Shown here: positions 13,601 to 25,600 of the stretch, piece by piece
Layout of the letters: each line of letters opens with the position of its first letter
How positions within the stretch are numbered: the first letter of the stretch is position 1
Source of the DNA: Burhinus oedicnemus
Taxonomy: Eukaryota > Chordata > Aves > Charadriiformes > Burhinidae
Reading direction: 5' to 3'
NCBI GenBank assembly: GCA_008921705.1
Contig: VFFE01007215.1
Span: 5,558,806-5,622,805 of the forward strand
Length of the DNA: 64,000 nucleotides
Translations under genes and position numbers: made by a program
Notes under the pieces: generated by a model
Database searches by the model: none
The model's input: only the letters and a program-made list of their open reading frames with translations
What the model was told of the DNA's origin: nothing

Positions 13601-16600
13601 NNGCCTATAACATGGCTTTGATTCATTCATATTTAGCCTGTCATTTGTAGTTGAGTAAGCATCTTTCACAGAAGATTCAGGGCTGTAATATCAGATAAAA
13701 CTACTGTTACCTTTAGTCCTTTGTTACCAGGTAGATCTAGGCTAAATCTAGTTTAGACATTGTTTCATGTTGTGCTAACAGCCTTACTAATTTAGGCAAA
13801 AGTACCTTAAACTGGGACCCAAAAACCCCCAACAACTTGTGTCAGGCAACATGGGAAGAATCACATTTTTGAATGGCCATTCAAAATCAGAACCGCACAG
13901 AACACCCACAGATGGCCAAGTGGAACAGTTTTTCACGCTCCATGTTCCAAAGCCCCACCTTGCCACAACATGAGATGCTTATCTAAGGCTGCAAGTAATG
14001 AATGCAAGTTCTCAAGATCCAGAGAGACAGGGATTTGTAACCATCATTTCAAAGAACTGAACAAGGTTCACCATTTTCTCTCAAAATACAAAAGAAAACT
14101 GCAAATGGAAAAAAAAAAAAATGTATCTCAAGTTTTAAAATAACTAGTCATTTTTCTTAGTTTCCCAAAATAGCTCCAAAATAATACTTATGTCCTCTCT
14201 AACAAAGCCTCAAGTGAAGAAAAATCTCAAGTTTCTCTGCAACATTTCCATTTTCCCGATTTATTAACTCATTAATAAAAGACTTTTTCATCCCTGCCTC
14301 TCTTCTCTTACTGTCCCTTCAAGAAAGGGGACAGTAAGACTACAGTGTTTTAACTATCCCAGTTTGATACTCACAGGTGCAGGCACAGCTATGGCACTCT
14401 GGGTGTAAGGCTGGTGATGTGCTGCTTGAACTCCATGATCAGAATACAGCTGGTATACAAACAAAAAAAAAAAAACCAACAACCAAAAAATGAGCCAAAA
14501 AGCTTGTTCCGTATTTCATGTTTTTGCAAACCTTTCACATGAATTTAGGTTCCTTAAAACTTTAAGTTGTGGGCTGTGTTTCTCTAAACTACTGACTTTT
14601 TAAAAACCAAAATTTCAATATTTAAATCTACGTTTTCCCCACTGTACCAAACTTTGGTAAATTTAGTTATCTAGATCAATGTCAAAAAGCATTTTCCTTG
14701 ACAGAAGTAACATGCCTCTCTACTACGTATCTATTTCATTCAGCTCTGACTGGAACAGTGTTTAAATGTGTAGGTTAGCATATTGAAATGTAATTCCCAG
14801 CATTATTGCACTTACAAGATATTCACATACAAATAATACACAGGCTTTTCTTTCAATTTTACACCATCTTCTGAATTTCCACATACTGCTTCCTTTAATA
14901 TCAACAAATTATGTACCTGTGAACTGAGAGCATGTTACATCCAAATATTCCTTAACTAATTTCATGTTTTTTCTTAGTGCTCACAGATTTCAAATTTCTC
15001 TGTATAAGTTGATATCTGATTTATGAAATACAAAAGGTAAAAATAACATTGATAAGATTTATGATTATACAATAAATACTGAGATTTATACACTTTAAAA
15101 AAAAGAAGAAAAACCCCAACAAACGAAGTCTTGTATTATTCAAAACCTTTGTAAGGAAATTAAGATTACTTAAGTGGGAAATCCTGACATACCCAAGATG
15201 TTTGATATACCAGTTTTGGAACTTCTCTTGCAGCAATAAAATACTCCTCAACTTTTGTAAAAATACTTGGTTACTGTGCTATTTTACCATTTATTTTGGC
15301 ATCCTTTTTAATTAGGAGTGAACTATCAAAGAGGAAAAGTACTAATTCATCATAATACATTTTCAATTTTATGGTAAGTTTTTCTGTAGCTAATTATTTA
15401 CTGTCCTTTTTAATGTCCAATTATAAAGACATGGCCTTATTATACATTAAGAATATCTTAAGAAACATCAGAAATGCCACTGATATAGAAATAAAAAAAA
15501 AAATCATAAACAAAGAAAAAATATTTAGTCATTTGACTACTGTTAGTTCATTCCGATCTTCAGAATATTTAGAAATAAGCTTTTACTCATACAAAAAAAG
15601 ATTTACTTCAGGGAACTGTTATGCCTTGGGTAGACTAATCCAGCATTCTGAAGAGTCTGGCTCCCATTTTATTTAAATGTTATTTTCAAACAAGCCATAG
15701 AATAGATTCTAAATATTTAAAAAGCTATAAAATAATCCAAAGGTGAACTCATTCAATGGTTTAAATATGAGAAACATTTTATTACTGATTAACTGAAATC
15801 AAATTGACTGGTCTTTATACTGCTGTCATACACTTACGATCCTCTAAAATATTTCAGGATCAAAGCATCCTCCTAGAACACTGGAAGAGATACTCTAACT
15901 TGAGGACAACTGAAATGATTTAACAGGAGCAGCATGGGTGTGCAGGGGTAAGTGCTGGAACAGTTGATGTAGAGTGCTCTGAACTGCCCATGCTTAAACT
16001 AAAAGACTGTTTTCCAACTGCAGATAAATGCTTCAATTGTAAGTAAAATTTTATTACAATACCACCTCAGGAACTGCAGCTTCCACTAGGAGAGGAGGAG
16101 GTATACATCCACTTTCCTGGGTAATCCCTATCGGCTGATAAATGACTTCAGGTGGTTGCAGATACAAGAATGAAGGTGAAGAGGGAGGAGACTGAAATAA
16201 AACACATTGTTTTCATAAATTATGATTTATGCACTATAAATACCAAAGCTTATTTTACAGTCATCTTTGCTACACATAAACAAAGACAAAGCTTTAAAAG
16301 AAAGCGTCAAATTAATTTTTGATAACCTAAAGAAACTAAGTGAGGGGTAAGCAGGTAGAAAGGTCAGGCAGTAGAGTAAAACAAAGATGTTCTTTACACA
16401 CTTTTATATATTTTTCGTATTTTATTTACAGTTTGGAGAGCACTGTTAGAGAAATCCTAAACCTTGTAAAATTGACACTTTACTCTTGATCACATAAACA
16501 TAATAGTTAAGTCTTCTCTTGCAAAAATGTTACATTAAAAACATGAGTATTTTAGTTTTAAAATAAAACCCACAGCATTTCTCCAATTCAGCACCCAGAT

Positions 16601-19600
16601 TTCAAAGCAACAGACTGACATCTATTAACAGATTAGAACTGACCATAACCGGACAAGACCGGCTGCTGCTAAAGTAGTGAGGATACATTGTAACAGTTCA
16701 AGCTTAAGGGACTTGGTCCTCCTTTTAGCTTCAAGCTCTTCAAGTTCCTTGAGTGGCAAGATTTCCATAGTAAGCTCCTCTGCTACAGGGATCAGAAAAC
16801 CAATAAAGCCTCCCCCAAAAATCATCAAGTTAGCAATTACAAGTTCTTTCTGTTTCAAGGGTCTGGGTCTACATGCCTCTCCTAGCAAATATTCCAATGA
16901 AACACCACAGTATCAGTTAATGAGCTAGTTAATACTAATTTCTCCTATCAGGCAAAATATGGCAGTTTTTACCTGCTTCTGAGAACTTTTTAGATAATTT
17001 AATACAAACTTTTTGCCAGACAGAGAGGGGAGAAGAAGATGCCTTCTTTACATCAGATTTGTATTTAATGTTTCAATAAATGCTATTTTATGTCTCCTAT
17101 TGTATCAGCAAGTGTTGTAAGTGTGTTGCTAAAATATAGCAATTAATATTTATTTCAATAGTGTTGTGAATAGTGGGAAATTTCACTGTTAGATAAGCGC
17201 ACAGTACCTTTAAACGAGATGCAAACTAATGGTAAAACACTACAACCATGAACTGTATTTACCTGTGGAACAGACCACTGCCACTGACTTGGAAGACACT
17301 GTGTTGGTGACTAAATTCAAACAAAGAAGATATTACTTACGTGAGTAAGAACATATGCATACACATACTAGAATCAAAACTATCTCTAATCTATAATTCT
17401 TAATTAAAAAGTAGTATGATTTTCATAGGCCCACAAATAATTCAGGAACATAGTTTTGTCTACTTCCACTCAGCCTCTGACTTGAGCATTTCATAAGCTT
17501 CTAAAATACTGAAGCATCTAAAAATTGTGCCTAATTAGGAAAACAGAAGATAGAGAATGCAATTAACTTTCCAATACAAAAAACCATGTACATACTGCAT
17601 AAATCCAGTAGTGGGCCACCATGATGATTAGGGGACTGGAGAACAGACAAATCAGGATGCTGAGAGAATTGGGTTTGTTCAGCCTTGAAAAGGATAAAGG
17701 TGGGAGGGGATAGTTATTACTGGCTACAGCTACCTAAGGGGGGCGTGGGGCACAAACATGACTGAGCCAGATTCTCATCAGAGGCATTCAGAGCACAAGA
17801 GTCAAGACAGAGTCCAGACAAATGCTGGAACACTGAAAATTTTAACTTGTTTTTAAGGAAAAAAATCTTTTACTATGAGAAGGCACAAATATTGGAAGAG
17901 GCTGTCCAGAAAGGTTGTGGAATCCCTATCACCGGAGATACTTAAAATTCAACTGGACAAGCTCCTGAGAAACCTGATCTAACCAGCCCTGCCTTGAACA
18001 GTGGTTTGGCTTAGATGATAAAAGGATGATACTAATTCAGTTGTCTAGCAACACCAGAGAAAATTTTAATTTATTACATTTCTATGTAGTTACATAGACA
18101 GAACACAGTTATATTTTAGTGAAAAGAAAGCCTTTGATGAAATTAAAGTCTGGTTTATATTATTATTTAGAAGAGTCTTTTCATTTCCTAAGAATAAACA
18201 GACCTGAGACAGTGCTGCAAATAAAACCGCATGGCTGGAAGGAATACTGATGGTCTGAAGCCCATTTGCAAACAGGTACCTGATAATGGTATGTAGGAGA
18301 CTGATAAACCGGTTGAGCTACCATCACAGGTGAACTGGAAACAGAGCGTGACTTAAAAAGAAAAGAGTTACAAGTCGTAACGCAGCAATTTCGTAAGTTG
18401 TCACTCCTATTGAGAACACTTCTGAAGCATTGTAATACTGAACCACCTCCCCTCCCTTTCAAAAATGGATTTACTAAGTTTTAACTTACACTTAAGATTC
18501 TTCAAAACCACTGTTTCTAAGGGCCTACATTAGAGATGAAACGTAAGAGTTTGGTATATTTACATAGTTCTTGCCAGAAAGCACCAGGCCATCACTATCT
18601 AGAGATGCTAAGGCCATTTACTATGCTGACCATAGGTACATTTTTGCAAACACTGAGGGCCATCTAAGTTGTCACTGATGCATTCCTGTCCTCTCCACAG
18701 CTCCAACCCAATCTTCCCTTTTCCATTCCCTTCCTTACATTAGCCCCCAGCATTCACCTGGTTTGGCAGTGAGCCAGTTTAAGGAGCTAAACCAGCTAGA
18801 AACATGCTTGGGTTTTTTGGGGCCCAGTTTAGGGTCAGAGAAACACCAGTGAAAGAAAGGGGTGCAGAAATACATGGCCATGATAGGGAACAATATAGGA
18901 CTGCAAACCTCTAGTTATGATTAAAGCTAGCGCGTGCATGTCCCATGGCATGAAATTCCCTTATTCCTGCAAATATTTAGGAAGGAACTACTCTACAGCT
19001 ACTTTAATTCATTCCACACTACATGAAAATACAGAATGCAAAATGGAAAAAAAAAAGACCCAATCTGCACTGTTATATGTGCACAATACACATACCAAAA
19101 AGTATTAATATCTTTAATTTGATTAATGTTTTCTGTAACATCAAATTTGTTTTCCTTAACTTCTTTATATAGGTACTTTCCTAATGATGAAAATTAAGAA
19201 TATCTAAATAACCGAAACCAAAACAGGCAGCGGTATTCCTAAGTAGAAAAGCTGAGTGCTATTTGTTTGAAACACAGTGGATATGAGCCAGGGCACTAGA
19301 ACCAAAGTTCAGTACTAGAACACAAAAAGTATTGGGTTTTTTTCCAAAAGGCAGGATTTGAGCAAGTTCTCTAGAACTATAGTGCATGAACTTCAAAAAG
19401 GCTTTCTAAAATATGTGAAAGGCTTCTAAAAATATGTGAACAGGTGTTTACGCTTATCCTCTGAAGTATGAGGCACTATATCATGCCTGTTAGAAGAGCA
19501 AACATCTTAGACATTAAGAAGTGATTAAAACAGAGGTTAAATACTGAGAAAGAGACTCTGCAGTGCCAAAATAAACAACATTAAAGATTCTATTGCTGCT

Positions 19601-22600
19601 CTCATCCCTGTTTTGGGAAAGTTTGTTTTTATTTATTAGTAATTCTTCTACTGAGTTTTTCCCCCAATACATGAAGGGATTTTCCACTCATTTAGAGATA
19701 GTATACACAGCCTCTGTAAAAGTTGCTTTTATGGAAACTAGTAAGGATGGATCCTCTATGTATGTTCTGTGCCTTATGCAGACCCCATCAATGTTGCAAT
19801 CCTTCCCTCTTGTAAAAAGCCTGAGGTGACTGACAACTCCTTCCTGCACTTTCCAAGAAATTCTGTCCAAGTTCCCCACACCTACTAAAGCCAAACAATT
19901 GAACTATTGAACTACTGTCCTCCTAAAACAAGCAGTATTAATGAAACAGAGTATGTGAGTGAGTGACTATAAAATTAGACAATTTCACTTATGCTTTGTT
20001 TATCTAGTATTATGTTCTCTTTTCATCATCAGCATAGTATCTTGCAGTCAAGAACAAGTCATTCTCAGAGGAATAATAAGGGAGCCAATCAAGGGTTATA
20101 AGCACCAACAACTCTTTATTAAAACAAAACTTCTCCTGGGGTAGGGCCCACACTCATTCTGAACTACTCTGTCCAGCAGGTCACAAAGCAAAGTCCCCTG
20201 CAGAAGAACAATAAACTTAAGTACTATTTAAAAACACAAAATAAACAGACTAATACAAGAAAGCCATTTAAACATCAAACATGAACGACAAAGAAACTGG
20301 AAGCAGGAGGGACCTGAAACCACTCCACTCATCCTGGTCCACAGAAAAGTATATATACAAAAATAAATTACTTACTGGCCACGGCTGCGGTACAGAAGCA
20401 ACCTCAGATGTATGAAAATAAGCCACTCCATTATGGTAAATATAAGGATATCCACTTGAAGTCGTTAAGTACATAGTACCAGCTTCTGCTACTGCAGTAG
20501 AACCTGGAATTAATATCTTTTACCAGTAATTTTTTTTTTTTTTTTTTTTTTTAAGATGCATAGGTCATAAAAACAGAAGATCTTCTCTGATCTTCAGAGA
20601 AGCAAAACACCCAAAAGAAAAAACATGGGACAGTGTGCCTAATGCCATCTCAATTCCCTCTCAAACACAAAATCATGAAAGCTGATCGTCACAGGATGTC
20701 TCTACAGGTAGACGGGAAGGGGTGCAGAAGATGATATGCACATAAATTACAAAACACAGATAACTCCAGTTACCAGCAAATATACTTTTTTTTTTTTGTC
20801 TTCAATATCCAAAGGTAACTTTACATTGTAGGAGATTTTCATTGGTAACCTCCATATACTCATATTTAGCTGAAGCAGGATCCAGGCACTAAAAACAACA
20901 GAATAATTTCACTACATGATGCAGCCTGGTTTCTCAACACACAAAGACTGTCTTTTTGTGACGGCACATTGCCTGGCAAAAGTAAACACTGGTATCTAGA
21001 CGTCAGCAGCAGGGACACTTCTCAACAGCACTGCCGCTATGGTGGAAGCTATAAATTAGCATGGACTGATTCCAGACCAGAGTTCCAACTACACAGCCTT
21101 CCAGCGGGTACTGATAGCATAAATTATTCAAATAAAGGGATATCTATCCCTATGCAGAGGTTGTTTATCTTTTTCAAACACTGCCTTTGAGATCACCTAG
21201 GCTCTATTTCTTTATGTCCGCATTTTGCGAGGCATGGGACAGGACTTCACGTTTCTCTAGAACTTCATGTCAACCATGAAGACAAGTTTCAGTTCCAAAT
21301 ATAAAAAGACTTCTGTAAAAACACGAAAATTAATTCTGTAACTGAAATTGAAATCTTGAAATCACATTAAGTAGTAACATAGCACGGAAAAACTCAGGAA
21401 GAACACAATATAAAGAACATCACTATGCAAGTTTTAGTTTTTCATCTCCCTTGCAAAGGTAAGTGCCACAGGGAAGTACCATTTTATGGACAGACACAGC
21501 ACTGAAGAGATTACTACAATGCTAAGCAGAGGACCAAGAAGGGTCCCACAATGATTGAAGGGCCTTTATCAACGGTAAGAGTTTGACTAACTCCTAGAAA
21601 AGCCTGAAGACACTCTGATACAATAAAGCTGAAATATCCATAGACAGGTCAGGCTAAGATGGTTGTTAGGATACTGTGAAACAGATCTTAGAAAAATTAG
21701 AGGCTAACTTCAGCTTCTGTAAGCAATCTAGAATAGTAGTTACTGATATCTCAAATGAGGAGACCAACAAGATCCCATGGCCAACAATCCTGTCCACTTC
21801 ACTAACTATCAAGTACATTGCACAGAACTTTCTGTTATTGTTGAATACCTCTCTTCCAAAGGAAGAGGAAATATTCTCCATAAAACCCAGCAGACTCACT
21901 GTGACAAAAAAAAACCCCACAACCTGGGGGAGGTATAGCTATCTGAAAGTCTTCCAGCCCACAACAATTCATCATTTTTCTTCCAGTTGTTCATGTTTGG
22001 TTTCTACTTTTCAGCTTTTAGAATGCCCATTTTCACAATACTTGGTGCTGAGCGGTCTTCCCAGTATGTTCAAAGTTATTCACAAAAAAAGGTCATATGA
22101 TGACAGAAGAGCTAGAAATTGTTTTGTTTAATAAGGAAGGCAGGTACTAGATTACAGGTGGGCTGGAGAGGACAGTGATAAATGGGCTCTCTTCAATTCT
22201 ACTAAATATAATAGAACCACAGCCCTACATTGATACTGTGAGTCTAGGTTTTATGATTTCATGAACCTCAAGATGAGCTGCAGTAGGACAAAGTAGCCTA
22301 ATGACTAAGGTTGGTAGGCTGAGCAGGAGAGCAGATACACTAAAATCAGATCCTAGGTTATGTCCCTAGATGTCAATTTGATCTTGTATCACAGATCTAT
22401 CCTAGAACTGAGGAAGAAGTTGCAGAGTCAAACAGGGCCACAAACAGAGATCTCAAAAGGACATAGCAGCTTTCTTCAAAAATGTTTTTTATGTTTTTTC
22501 CTCTGTTCCCCCAGGTCTCAGCATTACAGATATGCCCCTCTTCTATCAATACACGCATTCAGCACCAGAGTCAGAAGAAGGAAGTGCCACAAGTGAGGCA

Positions 22601-25600
22601 GTGCAACTGAGAAAGTCGAAGTCAAAGATGGAAAGGGAAATAAAGCATAGCAAAAAAAACAAAACCAAAACCCAAAAACCTTGATGATGACTGAGCAAAA
22701 AATCATGCTGAATAATTTCTAAAGCAAAGAAACTATACAGTTGGAACAACGTATTCCATCTCTCCTGGGCAAACACTATCCTACGCACTTAGAAGGGAGA
22801 AGGGCATATCTGTGCATGAGGGCAGGAAGAGAGAGGGAAGTTTCCTGTCTGCAGAAAGTATGTCTGCACCAACAGTGTTAGCATACATAGGACAAATACT
22901 GAGGGAAAGTTACAGAAGTATGCTTTGTTCCCTGCTGCACTTACAAAAGGAATGCATTTTACATCTCTGACATATAGCCCTTACTGAGGAATAACGAAAC
23001 AGCATTCCCAGCTATGCCAAAAACTGACAGACCTTGCCTTAAAAGTTGGTGATTTATATCCTACATTTTCAGTAGTGTATTATAGAAATAAAACAGCTCC
23101 TGGCAGGAGAGGGCATCTTCTCCAGAAGAAAACCTGTCTTATCTCCCCCAAAAGAACATTGTAACAGCATATTTGCTCAAGATAAAGAAGTCATCTGACA
23201 AAAAAACCTTATCAATACTCCTCTTATGTAAGTATTCAGTCTAAGTAGTTCTTTGCCAGAGAAGGAACATACAGCATCCATTCTATTATCTTACAGCAAA
23301 GAACTCTTAAGAAGTGAATGGTGACTGCAACCACTCATTCTTCAAGGTTTCTACCAAAGAAAGCAGGATGCAACAGTCCCGATAGAATTTTGCTAATATT
23401 AATAAATTGGTATCAATCCAACCAACCAGCACAGCCTGCTTTAACCTGTAGCATCTGTGAGGACAATTTAAGTGTTTAGATTTGAGGTTCTGCCTGGCAA
23501 CCCAGAGAAATTTCCATTCAGTTTGTTCCTAGATAATCTTTTCTAAAAAAGAAAGTAAATAACATATTAAAAGAATCAAAGATCATCAATCTGTTTATTT
23601 GGACATTTCCACTGGCATGCATTTACTTTCACTACAAACCATTTTGAGCCTATTCTATGCACAGCATTAACACAGTACACAACCAGGCACATCTTTGTTA
23701 AGAACTTACATTCACAGTGACACATAACATAGGAATAAATAAAAAATACATACGAGGACTCCGTATTTGTTGTTTTCTTATTGCTGGACCAATATTCAGT
23801 TTTTTATCCTTATAATTAAGTTTTTTAGCCTAGAATTAAAGAAAAAAAAAAGATTCAGTATATGTATTTCTACACACATCTAGGCATCCAAGAAACAAAA
23901 ATCAGAAGCAGACAAGGCACTTAACAGGCTTCACCTTAACCTGCTTTTTATTTACAGTGCATCTCAAAAAACCCAAAAGCTATACTAATTCCTTTTCAAT
24001 ATAACCTTAGACTTCACAGTTAATCATTAGTAATTTCAAGCATTACTTACTCCTCATAGAGCCTCTTGACTAAGAACTCTTATGTATAATTGTCAGCAGA
24101 TTTTTTTTAGTTTTACCTTCCTCATGTATTTACTGCTTTTATAAAAGCATATGTGTACACAGACTGGCAATTTCAAATATAAAGACTAAACTTATTTTTT
24201 CATGATCATGACATTATTTTACAAAAGATGACAGGAATAAGTAAGTCTATGAAAAAGGCCAGATTATAAAGCCTGAATGTAAAAAAAATCCCCATATTCA
24301 CTCAGGACTGCCTTAAAACTTCCTGACATCCAGGCTAACAAAACATAAAAGCACACTAAAACAGATATCCTAGTAAGGCTAAACTGTGGCAGAAGAATTT
24401 TTTAATAAAAAAGTGCTACGTACAGACAAGTAAAGCTACATTCTCTTCCAACTATTTTGCTTACAACAGAAAGTGAGCATCAGGTCCATCAGGTAAATTA
24501 AAACCCTGCCTTTGTTTTTAAATTGACACTGAACTCACTACTTGTTAATATAACGGAAAGGAATAGGGTAAATAAACTTTTTTTTTTTTTTTAAGTTGTC
24601 AGCATCTATTTAATGCTGCTTTGCAGAACCTGAAAGGGTTCTAAAGGCCTGGTTCCCTCAGCAGTTACATAAGTGAGAATGCACACTAAGCACTACCACA
24701 TTACACCACGAAGTCTTCAGTTTTCAGAGTTGTAACTTCTCCAGTAAGGAGACAATTACTTCTTAAAGAGGAACAGAAAGAAATGCAGTTCTAAGTCACA
24801 CTGAACAGAACGACAATAGTTAGGTAATCAATATGTTTTCTTCATTTGAGCCCAATTTAGCAAAATACTTCAACATCTGTACATAATGCAAAGTCCCTCC
24901 TATCAGATTTAAAGTTCAGAAGAGGCTGAACTATTTTGTTGAATCTGGGAATTCATAAACAAGTATTAGTTATGGCAAACATACCTACCTAGCCTATACC
25001 TACACAGAGCAACTCCCAGAAAACAGATGCACGTTTCAGTCAAACAGCATTCCAACATAGACAATAGGAAGATGATTCTTAGCAATGCAGTGTATTTCAT
25101 TGATGTGATCCATCAGAATTTAAACTTCCCCCCCAACTTACTTTCACAGTTAAGAGAAATATCTAATCTGCAAGGACTACTTGAAAGCATTTAATGCAGC
25201 ACTGCATGAAAAATTACACATGACACTACAGAAAGTGAAGACTAATAGGAAAAACTGTGGTGAATAAAAGGTAATGGAACAGCTCATTCTGGATGTCATC
25301 TCTAAGCACATGGAAGAAAAGAAGGTTATCAGGAATGGTCAACATGGATTCACCGAGGGGAAATCACGCTTGACCAATCTGACAGCCTTCTATGAGGGCA
25401 TGACTGGCTGGGTAGATGAAGGGAGAGCAGTGGATATTGTCTACCTCAACTTCAGCAAGGCCTTTGACACTGTCCCCGGTAACATCCTCATAGGTAAGCT
25501 TAGGAAGTGTGGGTTAGATGAGTGGCCGGTGAAGTGGATTGAGAACTGGTTGAATGGCAGAGCTCAGAGAGTTGTGATCAGCAGTGCAGAGTCTAGTTGG

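Larger units (their letters stand above)
10647..14374 (-). other. BOLL intron 10
   Basis: Non-coding. It holds a TA/TG-rich stretch near 11160-11215, a short (AC)8 run at 12297-12312, the long palindrome at 12997-13062, a 20-N gap at 13583-13602 and a hairpin at 14307-14338. No additional Boule coding exon was found, though a micro-exon could hide in the gap. Confidence 0.8.

Noticed and set aside
21676..22131. 151-codon plus-strand frame antisense in BOLL intron 5
   Set aside because: No domain, no splice or promoter context and ordinary composition; the length is possible by chance in 64 kb.
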